Of a DNA stretch of 64,000 nucleotides, positions 8,001-17,690 are shown piece after piece. A model generated the notes under the pieces. That model did no database searches, was not told the origin of the DNA, and saw only the letters and a list, made by a program, of their open reading frames with translations. A program made the translations under genes and the position numbers. Within the stretch, counting starts at the first letter, position 1; every line of letters begins with the position of its first letter. The DNA comes from Halorubrum xinjiangense (lineage in GTDB: Archaea > Halobacteriota > Halobacteria > Halobacteriales > Haloferacaceae), in assembly GCF_900102375.1 (NCBI RefSeq), contig NZ_FNBO01000005.1:148409-212408 (forward strand). The letters are read 5' to 3'.

Positions 8001-9452
8001 ATGCTATCCCGGCTCCGGAACGGCGCCGTCCGCGTCGGCGAGGCGGTCGCGGGCGCGCTCGACCGGGCCGGCGTCATCGACCGGTCGCGGCTCGACGAGA
8101 CGATGGGGCTCGCGTGGCCCCGGATCGTGACGGGGTTCGCGATCATGTCGAAGAACACCGTGGACCTCGCGGTGATCGGCTACGCGGTCGGCGTCTCGGC
8201 GGTTGCCGGGCTCGGGTACGCCTTCGCGTTCTGGCAGCTGGCGAAGTTCGTCTCCATCGGGCTCGCGGGCGGCACCGTCTCGCTCGTCTCGCAGAACTAC
8301 GGCGGCGACGAGCGCGGGCGGGCGGGGCTCGTCGTCAAGCAGTCGCTGATCGTGGCCGCGCTCCTCGTCGCGCCGATCGTCGCGGGCTACGTCCTCGGCG
8401 CGGAGCGGCTGGTCGCCCTCGTCGGCGGCGAGGGAGCCGCGCTGTCCGCCGGGACGACCTACCTCGTCGTCACGGCGCCCGCGCTCGCCTTCGAGTTCTT
8501 CAACATGATCGCCAGCCGGACGTACGCCGGCGTCGGCGACACACGCACCCCGATGGTCGCGCGTGCCGGCGGCGCGCTGTTGAACGTCGTCCTCACGGTC
8601 TGGCTCGTCCTCGGCGCCGGGCTGGGCGTGTTCGGCGCGGGCCTCGGCACCGCGGTCTCCATCGCCGCCGTCGGGCTCGTGCTCGCGTGGGGGATGACCG
8701 GCCGCTCGTACTTCGGCCGCGGCGCCTCGCCAGTCCCGGTTGGGCGCTCCGGGCCGTGGTTCGACGCCGGACTGACCCGACAGCTCCTCCGGGTCTCTGC
8801 GCCCCTCGTCGCGCGCCGGGTGGCCGAGGGGGTCGTGGTGTTCCCGCTGCTGTGGATCGCCTCGTCGTTCGGCTCTGCGACGGTCGCCGCCCTGGAGGTC
8901 GGCCGCCGGGTGCGGGCCTTGCTGGGGAGCTTCAGCTGGGGCTTCTCGATCGCCGCGAGCACGCTCGTCGGCCAGCGGCTCGGCGCGGGCGAGGAGTCGC
9001 TCGCGACCGCGTACGGCCGCGACGTGATCGCGCTGTCGGCGGTCGTCTACGTCCTCGCGTCGGCCGCGGTGATCCTCGCCGCCACGCCGATCGCCGACGT
9101 GTTCGTCGACGACCCGGCCGCGGTGGGCGCGACCGCGGCGTTCGTCGTCGCGGCCGCGGTGAGCGCGGTGCCGCTCGGCGTCGACGGGTCGATCACGGGC
9201 TCGCTGCGCGGCGCGGGCGACACGCGGTGGCCCTTCGTCGCGTCGATGATCGGGCTGTACGCCTTCGCGCTCCCGGTCGCGCTCGTCGGCCTCGTCACGC
9301 CGCTCGGCGTCGGCGGCCTCTACGCGGCGCTGGTGGCGGAGAAGCTCGTGCCGGCCGGCCTGAACGGCTACCGGTTCCGGTCGAACCGGTGGCAGGCGGT
9401 CAGCCGGCAGTACCGGCCCGACGCGGGCGACGTCGAGGAAGAGGTCGGGTAG
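8001..9452 (+). CDS. MATE-family efflux transporter
   Basis: A 483-residue integral membrane protein of the MatE family (multidrug and toxic compound extrusion, cation-coupled). Twelve hydrophobic helices in two related halves are apparent, each with the family-typical glycine-rich helices and loops, for example SKNTVDLAVIGY near the N-terminus and a GxGDTRTP / GAGDTRWPF turn at matching points of the two halves, which marks the internal duplication. It belongs to the DinF/NorM-like haloarchaeal group by overall pattern. Substrate unknown. The start at 8001 follows directly after the thiE promoter region. Confidence 0.88.
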   Translation: MLSRLRNGAVRVGEAVAGALDRAGVIDRSRLDETMGLAWPRIVTGFAIMSKNTVDLAVIGYAVGVSAVAGLGYAFAFWQLAKFVSIGLAGGTVSLVSQNYGGDERGRAGLVVKQSLIVAALLVAPIVAGYVLGAERLVALVGGEGAALSAGTTYLVVTAPALAFEFFNMIASRTYAGVGDTRTPMVARAGGALLNVVLTVWLVLGAGLGVFGAGLGTAVSIAAVGLVLAWGMTGRSYFGRGASPVPVGRSGPWFDAGLTRQLLRVSAPLVARRVAEGVVVFPLLWIASSFGSATVAALEVGRRVRALLGSFSWGFSIAASTLVGQRLGAGEESLATAYGRDVIALSAVVYVLASAAVILAATPIADVFVDDPAAVGATAAFVVAAAVSAVPLGVDGSITGSLRGAGDTRWPFVASMIGLYAFALPVALVGLVTPLGVGGLYAALVAEKLVPAGLNGYRFRSNRWQAVSRQYRPDAGDVEEEVG

Positions 9453-9476
9453 GTGGGGTGCGGTCGCCGCTGCAGC

Positions 9477-10337
9477 CTACTCCTCGGCGGCGACGTCTTC
9501 GATCACTTCCACGCTCCCGGTGAGCTGCCGGTGGACGTACGGCATGTCGATGCTGGCCTCGTCGAACGCCTCCTTCACCGCGGTGACGTACTCGGAGCGC
9601 ACGCGGACGAAGTCGCCGCGGTCAGGGTCGGCGATCCACCAGCGCGACTGGAGCCCGACGGCGGAGTCGCCGAGCTCGACCAGCCGGACCGAGACGCCGG
9701 GGTCGTCGAGTATCTCCTCGTGGGCCTCGGCCTGCTCTACGATGATGTCCGTCGCCTGCTCGATGTCGTCGTCGTAGCCGATCCCGAAGACGAACTTCTG
9801 TCTGAGCGTGTCGTAGGCGACGGGGTTCGTGAGCGCGTTGTTCGCGAGGTCGCTGTTCGGAACCGTCACCAGCTCGTTGTCGAACGTCCGGACGCGCGAG
9901 ACGCGCAGGTCGATCTCCTCGACGCGACCGGCGTTATCGTTCCACTCGATCCAGTCGCCGACCTCGAACGGCTTGTCCTTGAGAATGAAGACGCCGGCGA
10001 CGAAGTTCCCGAGGAGGTCCTGGGCCGCGAAGCCGACCGCGAGCGCGATGGCGCCGCCGAACACCGCGAACGCCGAGAGGAAGCTCCCGTAGCCGGCCAC
10101 CGCGAAGCCGATCGCGACCGCCGCCACCCAGACGACGGTGTTGAGGACGTTCGTGCCGAGGCTCAACACGGCCTCGTCGAACCCGCGAGCCCTGATGATC
10201 CGCCGAAGCCCGGGAAGTAAGACGAGCTTTCCGAGCAGCAACACGACGACGAAGCCGGCGACGAACCGGAGCGCCGTCGTCGCGATCGCCGCCACGTCGA
10301 CCGCGTTCGTGACCGCGTCGGCCTGTAATGGGTACAT
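9477..10337 (-). CDS. mscS: Small-conductance mechanosensitive channel (MscS family)
   Basis: A 286-residue MscS-type channel that opens on hypo-osmotic shock. It has about three N-terminal membrane helices, and the pore-lining TM3 and following beta domain are recognised by GGAIALAVGFAAQDLLGNFVAG and the KPFEVGDWIEW segment. Then comes VPNSDLANNALTNP, conserved in the beta domain, and a mixed C-terminal domain. The start at 10337 sits 24-30 bases from a TATA box (minus TTTATATA, about 10,358-10,365), so the mRNA is likely leaderless; a longer upstream frame would cross the promoter. Confidence 0.9.
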   Translation of the reverse strand: MYPLQADAVTNAVDVAAIATTALRFVAGFVVVLLLGKLVLLPGLRRIIRARGFDEAVLSLGTNVLNTVVWVAAVAIGFAVAGYGSFLSAFAVFGGAIALAVGFAAQDLLGNFVAGVFILKDKPFEVGDWIEWNDNAGRVEEIDLRVSRVRTFDNELVTVPNSDLANNALTNPVAYDTLRQKFVFGIGYDDDIEQATDIIVEQAEAHEEILDDPGVSVRLVELGDSAVGLQSRWWIADPDRGDFVRVRSEYVTAVKEAFDEASIDMPYVHRQLTGSVEVIEDVAAEE

Positions 10338-10357
10338 CGTCCCGTCTTTACGTCGAA

Positions 10358-10365
10358 TATATAAA
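10358..10365 (-). promoter_or_regulatory. TATA box for mscS
   Basis: TTTATATA on the minus strand, about 25 bases before the predicted mscS start codon. Spacing and sequence fit a haloarchaeal core promoter for a leaderless transcript and decide the start codon of mscS. Confidence 0.55.
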
Positions 10366-10445
10366 GAAGGTACTGGCACCGCGGTTGTTTACGTCCGGTA
10401 CGGCGGGCGACTGCGGCGTGAGCGGCCGATCGGGCCCGCGGAGCG

Positions 10446-11609
10446 TCAGTCGCTCCGCACCGCGAGCGGCCCGTCGCCGCGCGCGACCGCGCGCAGCCGT
10501 CGCCCGTGGACGTCGTCCGCGGCGATCCGCTCCCGGACCGCCGCCGGGATCCACGCCTCGCGGCCGTCGGGGTCGGGCGCGGAGCCAGCGCCGGCGGGCC
10601 GGACGTCGTCCGGGAGGTACCGGGCGTACGTCGGGAGGCGCTCGCGGAGCGGGGCGCCGCCAGCGTCGGCGACCGCTTCGAGCCCGCGGAGGTCGGGCCA
10701 CTCGTACGCCGGGTTGATGTAGTCGTCCGTTACCGGCGAAACGCCGCCGAGGTCGTCGATCCCGCAGTCGACGAGGTCGGCCGCCGGGGAGAGGTTCGGC
10801 GGCACCTGAACCGACACCTCGGGCGGGAGCGCCGCGCGGGCCATCGCGACGACCCGCCGCATCGTCGAGAGGTCCGGCTTCGGGAAGTCGGAGCGCTCGT
10901 TGGGGACGACGTTCTGGACTATCACTTCCTGGACGTGACCGTGTCGCTCGTGGAGCTCGCGGATCGCGAGCAGACTCTCGGCGCGGTCGCGCCAGTCCTC
11001 GCCGATCCCGACCAATATTCCGGTCGTGAACGGGACGCCCTGCCGGCCCGCCGCGCGGATCGTGTTGAGCCGCTGGCCCGGCGTCTTCCGTCTGCCCCCC
11101 GAGTGCGCGTCGACGTCGGCGGTCGTCTCTAGCATGACGCCCATCGACGCGTTCACCTCCCGGAGGGCGGCGAACTGCGACTCGGTCAGGTCGCCGGGGT
11201 TCGAGTGCGGGAGCAGCCCCTCCTCCAAGGCGATCTCGCAGGCCCGGTAGAGGTAGTCGTGGATCGAGTCGAACCCCCACTCGGCGAGCGTCTCGTGGAC
11301 CGCGGTGTACCGGTCGTCGGGCTCGTCGCCGAAGGTGAAAAGCGCCTCCGTACAGCCCGCGTCGGCGCCGACGCGGCACTGCTCGCGAACCTCATCGGGC
11401 GACAGGAGCGACGCCTCGCCGGGGACGTCGTAGTAGGTGCAGTACGTACAGGTGTACCGACACGCCGTGGTGAGCGGGATGAAGACGTTGCGCGCGAAGG
11501 TGAGCCGATCCGCGGCGTCGACGTCGCCCGGGCGGACCGAGAGCAGCCGCTCGACCGCCCGCTCGTCGACCGCGACGTCGACGTCGTACTTCTCGGCCCC
11601 GGCGAACAC
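10446..11609 (-). CDS. cofG: FO synthase subunit CofG (radical SAM)
   Basis: 7,8-didemethyl-8-hydroxy-5-deazariboflavin synthase subunit 1, which with CofH builds the F420 chromophore FO from tyrosine and a flavin precursor. The 387-residue protein has the radical-SAM motif CRYTCTYC (Cys 50, 54, 57) binding the 4Fe-4S cluster, the ALFTFGDEPDDRY segment typical of CofG, and later NVVPNE and SPVTDDYINP motifs. GTG 11609 is the preferred start because a TTTAAA box lies about 25 bases upstream (11,631-11,636). It is in the same neighbourhood as cofC and cetZ, as in Haloferax volcanii. No cofH is present in the window. Confidence 0.93.
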   Translation of the reverse strand: MFAGAEKYDVDVAVDERAVERLLSVRPGDVDAADRLTFARNVFIPLTTACRYTCTYCTYYDVPGEASLLSPDEVREQCRVGADAGCTEALFTFGDEPDDRYTAVHETLAEWGFDSIHDYLYRACEIALEEGLLPHSNPGDLTESQFAALREVNASMGVMLETTADVDAHSGGRRKTPGQRLNTIRAAGRQGVPFTTGILVGIGEDWRDRAESLLAIRELHERHGHVQEVIVQNVVPNERSDFPKPDLSTMRRVVAMARAALPPEVSVQVPPNLSPAADLVDCGIDDLGGVSPVTDDYINPAYEWPDLRGLEAVADAGGAPLRERLPTYARYLPDDVRPAGAGSAPDPDGREAWIPAAVRERIAADDVHGRRLRAVARGDGPLAVRSD

Positions 11610-11815
11610 GGGCGACACTCGCGGTCGGCGTTTAAAAAGAATCGCGGTTGCGGATCCCCCGTCGATACCGGATCCGGTTACGTCGCGGCCGCGGGGGGAG
11701 AACACGCATCGGCCGACGGCTCGGGCGGAACGTCCGGTCGCCGCGCGAGATAGGACGCGTGCGGTTCGAAAGCGAGCCGAAAAGCCGATACACCGCGTCT
11801 CCCAATCGTAGGAGC

Positions 11816-12208
11816 ATGCCCTCCCGCCGCTCCGTTCTCCGGGCGATCGGTGTCGTCGCGACCGGTGCCTCCGCCGGCTGCTCGCGACTCCGATCGCGCG
11901 ACGCCCGGGTCGACGTGACCGTGTTCAACCAGACGGACGTCTCCTACGCCGTCGAAGTGGTGTTTTACGAAGACGGTGCGTCGGAGGCCGCGGCGAGGGA
12001 GTTCAGTTCGTCGTTCGACGTCGGACCCGACGGAACGGCGGCGGACGAGGGAGTCGTCGAGGCGCGACGGTATCTCGTCCGCTATCGCGCGTACGAGGAG
12101 AACTCGAAACTGACCGACGAGGGTCACGTTCATTTCATCCCGTCGGGAGACGGGACGGAGGCCATTACCTTCGACATCCAAGAGACGGGCGAGCTAACTC
12201 GGCGGTGA
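11816..12208 (+). CDS. Hypothetical Tat-exported lipoprotein
   Basis: A 130-residue protein with a twin-arginine signal (MPSRRSVLRAIG) and a lipobox ASAGC around residues 17-21, so it is predicted to be folded in the cytoplasm, exported by Tat and lipid-anchored outside. The mature part is a small beta-rich domain resembling haloarchaeal secreted proteins with an Ig/transthyretin-like fold (VTVFNQTDVSYAVEVVFYED ... RYLVRYRAYEE). No enzymatic motif. The start is set by the signal peptide and an AGGAG-like sequence just upstream. Function unknown. Confidence 0.75.
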   Translation: MPSRRSVLRAIGVVATGASAGCSRLRSRDARVDVTVFNQTDVSYAVEVVFYEDGASEAAAREFSSSFDVGPDGTAADEGVVEARRYLVRYRAYEENSKLTDEGHVHFIPSGDGTEAITFDIQETGELTRR

Positions 12209-12252
12209 ACGCCGCCGGGACGGACACACGTCTGACGCAGTCCAGCGGCGGC

Positions 12253-12900
12253 TCAGTCTCGAACCGCCGCCACGCGCCCCTCGGACGCGTCGAGTTCGAA
12301 GCCGGCCTCGCGGAGCCACGACGCCGCCCGCCCCTCGCCGTGGATCAGCACCTCGGCGAGGTCGTCGGGCTCGTCGACGTCGGTCCCGAGGCGCCGGGAG
12401 TCGACCGCGGCGAACGCCGCGCCGATTTCGCTCGCGATCTCGCGGTGGTCGAGGTACGACGCGCCGTGGTAGTCCACCCGGAACTCCGGGTGCGAGGCGA
12501 CGAAGGCGTTCGTGCCGCCCCCGCGGCCCGGCGCCATCGCGACGTCCGTATCTCGGCCGGCTTCGAAGAGCCGGTCGAGCGCCGCCGGGGTCGCGAGCGC
12601 GAGGTCCGCCATCACGACGGCGACCGGCTCAACAGCTTCTCCGCGTTCGCCGTCCGCTCCCAGCCGCGCGTCCAGCGCCGCGTTGACGGCGGTCGTCAGC
12701 GGGCGGTCGTCGACGGTGACCGGGGGCTCAACGTCGACCGCGTCGGTGGCGAGGACTCGGGGGTCGCCCCCGGCGGCGGCGACGGCGTCGAGCACGTCGT
12801 CGAGCATCGCCCTGGCGAACTCGCTTCGCTCGTCCGGCGAGAGGACGTCGGAGAGTCGGGACTTCGGACGGTCGGTCGAAAAGGGGACGATGACCTCCAT
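12253..12900 (-). CDS. cofC: 2-phospho-L-lactate guanylyltransferase CofC
   Basis: Activates 2-phospholactate (or phosphoenolpyruvate) with a nucleoside triphosphate for F420 side-chain assembly. The 215-residue nucleotidyltransferase fold starts [20 protein letters not shown] (the P-x(4-5)-KSRL variant of the nucleotide-binding loop), has [11 protein letters not shown] at the metal site, and GRGGGTNAF followed by [13 protein letters not shown], the typical CofC substrate loop. Lies 18 bases downstream of cetZ and is probably cotranscribed; cofG is 0.6 kb further along on the same strand, beyond an opposing lipoprotein gene. Confidence 0.92.
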   Translation of the reverse strand: MEVIVPFSTDRPKSRLSDVLSPDERSEFARAMLDDVLDAVAAAGGDPRVLATDAVDVEPPVTVDDRPLTTAVNAALDARLGADGERGEAVEPVAVVMADLALATPAALDRLFEAGRDTDVAMAPGRGGGTNAFVASHPEFRVDYHGASYLDHREIASEIGAAFAAVDSRRLGTDVDEPDDLAEVLIHGEGRAASWLREAGFELDASEGRVAAVRD

Positions 12901-12918
12901 CGCGAGGAGCGGAGCGCC

Positions 12919-14097
12919 TTAGAACAGGGATTCCAGCTCGTCGCTGTCGTCGCTGACGAGCTCGTCGAGGTTCTCGTCGCTCTCCTCGCGGATCTCGTCT
13001 AAGTTGTCCTGCGCCTCGATGGCGACCTGCTGGAGCTCCTTGATCCGCGGGACGTTCGTGACGCCCGCGAGCAGGATGACCGTCGCGACGAAGCCGGCGC
13101 CGCGGTACGGGTAGTCCCCGCCGCGGACCTCCATCGAGCCGGTCTGCTCTTCGAGCCACTTGCGGCCGCGCTCGATGCCCTTCCGGTTGAGGTACTCCGG
13201 CGGGCCGGCGAGCACGAGCAGCGCGCGCTCCGCGCCCTCGATCTCGCAGGGGAGCGTGAGCCGGCCGAGCGCCGCCTTGCGGACGAGGCTGGTGATCCGG
13301 TTCGTGGTGTGTGCGCTGTCGAGCTCTTCGTCGTTGCCGTCGTCGCGCAGCCGCGAGAGCAGGCCGCCCGAGGAGCGCTCCTCGACCTCCTCCTCGGCGT
13401 AGCCGACGGTGGAGACGCCGCCGCCCGATAGCGTGTTGATGATCTCGGAGGAGTCGACGACGCTCTCGGCGATCTCCTGTCCCTGCTGGATCTCGCCGGC
13501 GCCGAACAGAATTCCGAACCGCCGGACGATCTCCTCGTTGATCTCCTCGTAGCCGCCCTGGACGGACTCGCCCGTCTTCCGCCAGGCGTCGTTGTCGAAC
13601 ACCATGAGGTTGTCCACCTCGCGGACGAACGTCTGGAACGAGCGGGCCGCGTTGAGGGTGTAGATGCCCCCTTCGTCGCTGCCCGGCAGGATGCCCAGCC
13701 CGTAGACTGGCTCGGTGTAGATCCGCTTGAGGTGTTTCGCGAGCACCGGTGCGCCGCCGGAGCCCGTCCCGCCGCCGAGCCCGGCGACGACGAGGAAGGC
13801 GTCGACCTCGTGGACCGGGATCGAGTCGATCGCGCCCTGAACCTCATCGATGTCCTCCTCGGCGATCTCCGCGCCCAGCTCGTTGTCCGCGCCGACGCCG
13901 TGGCCCTTCACCCGGGACTGGCCGATGAGGACGCGCTGGTCCTCGGAGATGTGTTCGAGTCCCATGAGGTCGGCCTTCGCGGTGTTGACGGCCGCCGCGG
14001 CCCGAACGATCTCGGAGCCCGTCCGCTTATCGTACTCCAAGAACTTGTCAACTACTTTACCCCCCGCCTGTCCGAATCCGATCATTGCGAGTTTCAT
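12919..14097 (-). CDS. cetZ: Tubulin-like GTPase CetZ
   Basis: Archaeal tubulin/FtsZ-superfamily cytoskeletal GTPase that in Haloferax controls rod-shape development and motility. The 392-residue protein has the N-terminal nucleotide loop MIGFGQAGGKVVDKF (residues 5-19) and the tubulin signature GGGTGSG at about 108-114, followed by the C-terminal activation domain and an acidic tail ending ELESLF. Its position next to cofC and near cofG matches cetZ1 of Haloferax volcanii, so it is probably the CetZ1 orthologue. Upstream is a TATA box and a Shine-Dalgarno-like GGAGGG, so it has a true leader, in contrast to most neighbours. Confidence 0.92.
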   Translation of the reverse strand: MKLAMIGFGQAGGKVVDKFLEYDKRTGSEIVRAAAAVNTAKADLMGLEHISEDQRVLIGQSRVKGHGVGADNELGAEIAEEDIDEVQGAIDSIPVHEVDAFLVVAGLGGGTGSGGAPVLAKHLKRIYTEPVYGLGILPGSDEGGIYTLNAARSFQTFVREVDNLMVFDNDAWRKTGESVQGGYEEINEEIVRRFGILFGAGEIQQGQEIAESVVDSSEIINTLSGGGVSTVGYAEEEVEERSSGGLLSRLRDDGNDEELDSAHTTNRITSLVRKAALGRLTLPCEIEGAERALLVLAGPPEYLNRKGIERGRKWLEEQTGSMEVRGGDYPYRGAGFVATVILLAGVTNVPRIKELQQVAIEAQDNLDEIREESDENLDELVSDDSDELESLF

Positions 14098-14102
14098 CGT
14101 GT

Positions 14103-14150
14103 GCTCCCTCCGCGTTTGAACTGAACAGAGCGCGATCTCGTATATAAGCC
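14103..14150 (-). promoter_or_regulatory. cetZ promoter with TATA box and Shine-Dalgarno site
   Basis: On the minus strand CTTATATAC (about 14,141-14,149) is followed after about 35 bases by GGAGGGAG, ending some 6-8 bases before the cetZ ATG. The TATA-to-ATG distance (about 46) leaves room for a 20-base leader that includes the ribosome-binding site. Most other genes in this window instead look leaderless. Confidence 0.55.
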
Positions 14151-14221
14151 TTCGGTTGCCGTTACCAGCGCTGAGATTAGCGCAGTTGACACGTTCGGTC
14201 CACCGGTCATCGGATCCCCGG

Positions 14222-15118
14222 TCATCGGATCCCGAGGTGTTCGCCGAGCGTCGTCAGTTCGGCCGTGTCCGCCCCGAACGCCTCAACGTCGTTGTCGGCG
14301 GTCGTGTTGTCGAACTTCAGCGACCGGTACTGGTCCGCTCCCATCGGGAAGCCGGGGACCGCGCCGAGGACGGAAAGCCCGATCTTCGCGAGCGGCATGG
14401 GGAGCGGGACGATGGTGACGCCCTTCTTCTCCGCCTCGTAGACGAGGTCCGTCACCTGCCGGAGCGTGAGCACCTCCGGGCCGCCGATCTCGTACGTCTC
14501 GCCGGCGTGCGCGTCGTCGGTCACCGCGGCGGCGATCATCGGGACGAGGTCTTCGACGTGGATCGGCTGGAAGCGCGTCTTCCCGCCGCCCGGAAGCGGG
14601 TACAGCGGGACGCCCGGCGCGAACATCCCCTTCAGGCGCTTGGTGAACGAGACGAACTCCCCTCCCTCGCCGAAGACGACGGAGGGGCGGAAGATCGTCC
14701 AGTCGAGGTCGCTCTCGCGGACGATCTCCTCGGCCTCGCCCTTCGCGCGAATGTACGCGGTGTCGCCGTCCGGGTCCGCGCCGAGCGCGCTCAGCTGGAC
14801 GAACCCGTCGACGCCGCCCGCCTCCGCCGCGCGGACGAGGTTCGCGGTCCCGCCGCGGTGGATCCGGTCGTGCATCCGGTTGCCGCCGTCCGGTTCGAAA
14901 AGCGGCGAGAGCGCGACTAAGTTCACGACCGCGTCGTGCCCCTTGACCGCCGACTCGATGGAGTCGTAGTCGGTCACGTCGCCGGTGACGCCCGACACGC
15001 CGTCCGGCGTCTCCTCCGGCGAGCGGGAGAGCGCGGTCACCGCGTGGCCGTCGTCCGCGAGCGCCCGACAGAGGTACGATCCGATGAACCCGGTCCCGCC
15101 GGCTACCAACACTTTCAT
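14222..15118 (-). CDS. NAD(P)-binding epimerase-like protein (NDUFA9 family)
   Basis: Extended/atypical SDR of the complex-I NDUFA9-like group, 298 residues. It has the N-terminal VLVAGGTGFIGSYLCRAL dinucleotide-binding motif and an HVEDLVPMIAAAV segment typical of these proteins. The conserved YIRAKGEAEEIVRES contains the Y-x-x-x-K-like element as YIRAK. A second in-frame ATG at 15127 would add three residues (MNR). In mitochondria NDUFA9 is a complex I accessory protein; in haloarchaea the role is unknown, with quinone or lipid metabolism suggested. No operon partner. Confidence 0.82.
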   Translation of the reverse strand: MKVLVAGGTGFIGSYLCRALADDGHAVTALSRSPEETPDGVSGVTGDVTDYDSIESAVKGHDAVVNLVALSPLFEPDGGNRMHDRIHRGGTANLVRAAEAGGVDGFVQLSALGADPDGDTAYIRAKGEAEEIVRESDLDWTIFRPSVVFGEGGEFVSFTKRLKGMFAPGVPLYPLPGGGKTRFQPIHVEDLVPMIAAAVTDDAHAGETYEIGGPEVLTLRQVTDLVYEAEKKGVTIVPLPMPLAKIGLSVLGAVPGFPMGADQYRSLKFDNTTADNDVEAFGADTAELTTLGEHLGIR

Positions 15119-15216
15119 GCGATTCATATCGCGTGGAAGCCCCGTAAACCTACCGCGGCGTCAGACGCTCCCGAAATCCGACGCGTTGGCGGCCGACGCG
15201 AACGCGAACGGCCGGA

Positions 15217-16080
15217 CTACTCCCCGTCTGGAACCGGGACCGTCAACACCGGCACGGGGGCGCTGCGGAGGGTGCGCTCGGCGACGCTCCCCAGCAGGTA
15301 CCGTCCCACGCCGGTCCGGCCGTGGGTCCCCATCGCCACGAGGTCGACGCCGGGGTCGTCGACGTACGCTCGGATCCCGCGCGCGGCCGAGGAGGCGACT
15401 TCGACGGCGCCGACCGCCTCCAACCCGGCGGCCTCGACGCGCTCGACGCCCGCGGCGACCGCGTCGTCGGCGTACTCCGAGAGGACGTCCACCTCGACGT
15501 GGTCCCCGATGCCGATCCCGCCGGTGTCGACGACCGAGAGGACGTGGACCGTCGCGCCCGCGCGCTCCGCGACCGGGAGCGCGCGGTCGAGCGCGGCGGT
15601 CGCGGCAGGGCTCCCGTCGGTCGGTACCAGGACGTCCTCGTACGGGTACGGGACCGATTCGTCGCCCGGGCGGAGGGCCAGCACTGGCACCGGCGACCGC
15701 CGGACGACGCGCTCGGTGGTGCTGCCGACGAGGCGCTCGACCCCCTGCCGCCCGCGCGTCGACATCGCGACGAGGTCGGCGTCGACCTCCTCGGCGTACG
15801 CGGCGACCGTCTCGGGGACGCCGCCCTGTCGGACAGCGGTCTCAGCGTCAACGCCCGCCTCGGCGGCGCGGGCGGCCGCCTCCTCGACGATCGACTCGCC
15901 CTCGCGCTCAAGCACGTCGACCACGTCGCCACCGATCCGCGTCACGCTGTCGCGGGTCGTGTCCGCGACGTGGAGGAGGTGGACCGTCGCGCCGTGGTCG
16001 GCCGCGACCGCCAGGACGTGCTCGAAGGCCGCCGCGGCCGCGTCGCTGCCGTCGGTGGGGACGCAGATCCGGTCGAACAT
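15217..16080 (-). CDS. Tandem universal stress protein (two Usp domains)
   Basis: A 287-residue protein made of two UspA domains. Domain 1 runs from [15 protein letters not shown] to VPVLALRP (about 1-147), and domain 2 from [14 protein letters not shown] to VPVLTVPVP (about 150-283). Both carry an ATP-binding signature: [17 protein letters not shown] in the first and [18 protein letters not shown] in the second, matching G-2x-G-9x-G(S/T). Unlike the single-domain Usp at 297-722, both copies here keep the glycines. Start at 16080 is the conserved first strand. Likely stress-related cytoplasmic protein. Confidence 0.9.
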   Translation of the reverse strand: MFDRICVPTDGSDAAAAAFEHVLAVAADHGATVHLLHVADTTRDSVTRIGGDVVDVLEREGESIVEEAAARAAEAGVDAETAVRQGGVPETVAAYAEEVDADLVAMSTRGRQGVERLVGSTTERVVRRSPVPVLALRPGDESVPYPYEDVLVPTDGSPAATAALDRALPVAERAGATVHVLSVVDTGGIGIGDHVEVDVLSEYADDAVAAGVERVEAAGLEAVGAVEVASSAARGIRAYVDDPGVDLVAMGTHGRTGVGRYLLGSVAERTLRSAPVPVLTVPVPDGE

Positions 16081-16176
16081 ACGCGACCGGTCGCGGCCAC
16101 AGGTGAAAAACGCTCGCGTCGTCGCCGCGCCGCGGGACCGTCCGGTCCCGGTCACGGGAGGGCCCGCTCGACGCCG

Positions 16177-17544
16177 TCAGGCCGCGTCGTCGCCGGGGGC
16201 GTCCGCGTGCTCGGCGGCCGCCGATCCCTCGGGGTCGTCGCGCCGCGTGACGCGGACCGTCGAGATGCGCGCGCCGTCGACCGCGGTGACCTCGAAGGCG
16301 AACCGCTCCGTCTCCGCGACGTCGCCCACCTCGGGCGAGCGCCCGATCCGGTCGAGGACGAACCCGCCGAGCGTCTCGTAGCCGTCGCCGCTGAGGTCGG
16401 TGCCGAGCGCGTCGTTGACGTCGGCGAGCGCGACCGACCCGTCGGCCTCGTGCGTCCGGTCGCCGGTCCGCTGGACCGTGTGGCGGCGCTCTGCGACGTC
16501 GAACTCGTCGCGGAGGTCGCCGACGAGCGCCTCGGCGACGTCCTCGACGGTCGCGATCCCCTCGAAGGCGCCCCACTCGTCGATCACGGCCGCCATCTGC
16601 CGGCGCTCGTCGCGAAACTGGACGAGGAGGTCGCTCGCGCTCGTCGTCTCCGGGACGACGAGGATCTCCCGCGCGAGGTCGGTCGCGGTCGCGCCGTCGT
16701 CGCCCGCCTCGGTCGCGCGCAGCACGTCCTTCACGTCCACGAAGCCGACGACGCGGTCGGCGTCGTCGTTCTCGACGACCGGGTACCGAGTGTGGCCGGC
16801 GTCGAGGACCGTCCCGCGGATCGCCGAGAGCGACGCGTCCGCGGGCAGCGAGACGACGTCCGGGCGGGGGACCATCAGCTCGCGGGCCGCGGTGTCGTCG
16901 AGCTCGAAGACGCCCTCGATCATCGCGACCTCGGACTCGTCGACGTGGCCGGCCTCGCCGGCCCGAGCCAGCACGCGCCGGATCTCCCGCTCTTCGAGCG
17001 TCTCGTCGCTCTCCGAGGCGGGCGGCACGCCGATCAGGCTCGTGAAGGCGTTCGCCGTGCCGTTGAACACCGCGATACCGGGCGAGAAGATCAGGTACGA
17101 GAGCTTCATCGGCGGCGCGAGGAGCAGCGAGATCCGCTCCGCCTGCGCGATGGCGATGGTCTTCGGCGCGAGCTCGCCGAAGACGACGTGGAGGAAGGTG
17201 ATAAAGGAGAACCCGATCGCGAACGCGACGAGGTGAACCAGCCCCTCGGGCAGCAGCGGGCCGAGGACGGGTTCGATCAGCGCCGCGACCGCGGGCTCGC
17301 CGATCCACCCCAGCCCGAGCGACGCGAGCGTGATCCCGAGCTGGGTCGCCGCGAGGTAGTCGTCGAGGTTGGTCATCACCTCCTGGAGCGTCTCCGCGCC
17401 CGCCTTCCCCTCCTCGACTAGCTGGTCGACCGAGGTGGCCCGGATCCTGACGAACGCGAACTCCGAGGCGACGAAGAAGCCGTTCAGAACGACCAACACG
17501 AGGGCGGCCGCCACCCGCGAGAGCGAGACGGCGACGGCTACCAT
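16177..17544 (-). CDS. CNNM/HlyC-CorC family transporter with CBS domains
   Basis: A 455-residue membrane protein: N-terminal DUF21/CNNM domain with about four helices (residues 1-190; ATQLGITLASLGLGWIGEP and HVVFGELAPKTIAI are the signature segments), then paired CBS domains (about 205-330, beginning ARELMVPRPDVVSLP and containing AVIDEWGAFEGIATVEDVAE) and a C-terminal CorC_HlyC domain (GGFVLDRIGRSPEVGD). Homologues are Mg or Na-dependent Mg transporters regulated by nucleotide binding at the CBS pair. An acidic Ala-rich tail ends the protein. Divergent from tmk with about 145 bases between. Confidence 0.9.
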   Translation of the reverse strand: MVAVAVSLSRVAAALVLVVLNGFFVASEFAFVRIRATSVDQLVEEGKAGAETLQEVMTNLDDYLAATQLGITLASLGLGWIGEPAVAALIEPVLGPLLPEGLVHLVAFAIGFSFITFLHVVFGELAPKTIAIAQAERISLLLAPPMKLSYLIFSPGIAVFNGTANAFTSLIGVPPASESDETLEEREIRRVLARAGEAGHVDESEVAMIEGVFELDDTAARELMVPRPDVVSLPADASLSAIRGTVLDAGHTRYPVVENDDADRVVGFVDVKDVLRATEAGDDGATATDLAREILVVPETTSASDLLVQFRDERRQMAAVIDEWGAFEGIATVEDVAEALVGDLRDEFDVAERRHTVQRTGDRTHEADGSVALADVNDALGTDLSGDGYETLGGFVLDRIGRSPEVGDVAETERFAFEVTAVDGARISTVRVTRRDDPEGSAAAEHADAPGDDAA

Positions 17545-17690
17545 CCGTCACCTCCGAACGCGCGAGCGGCTGACGAGTCGACGACCATGCGGGCCGTTCG
17601 GGGAGGGGTAACTAAAAAGATGGTCGGGCGGGGCCGGCAGGCGCCGTCTCGACCCGGGCCGTTTATTCCTCGCCGCGGCGGAACGCGACC

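Noticed and set aside
7865..9523. 552-codon Arg-rich plus-strand frame
   Set aside because: Shifted-frame shadow of the MATE transporter gene.
15322..17421. 699-codon plus-strand frame
   Set aside because: Antisense to the tandem Usp and CNNM genes; codon periodicity of those genes produces long open antisense frames in GC-rich DNA.
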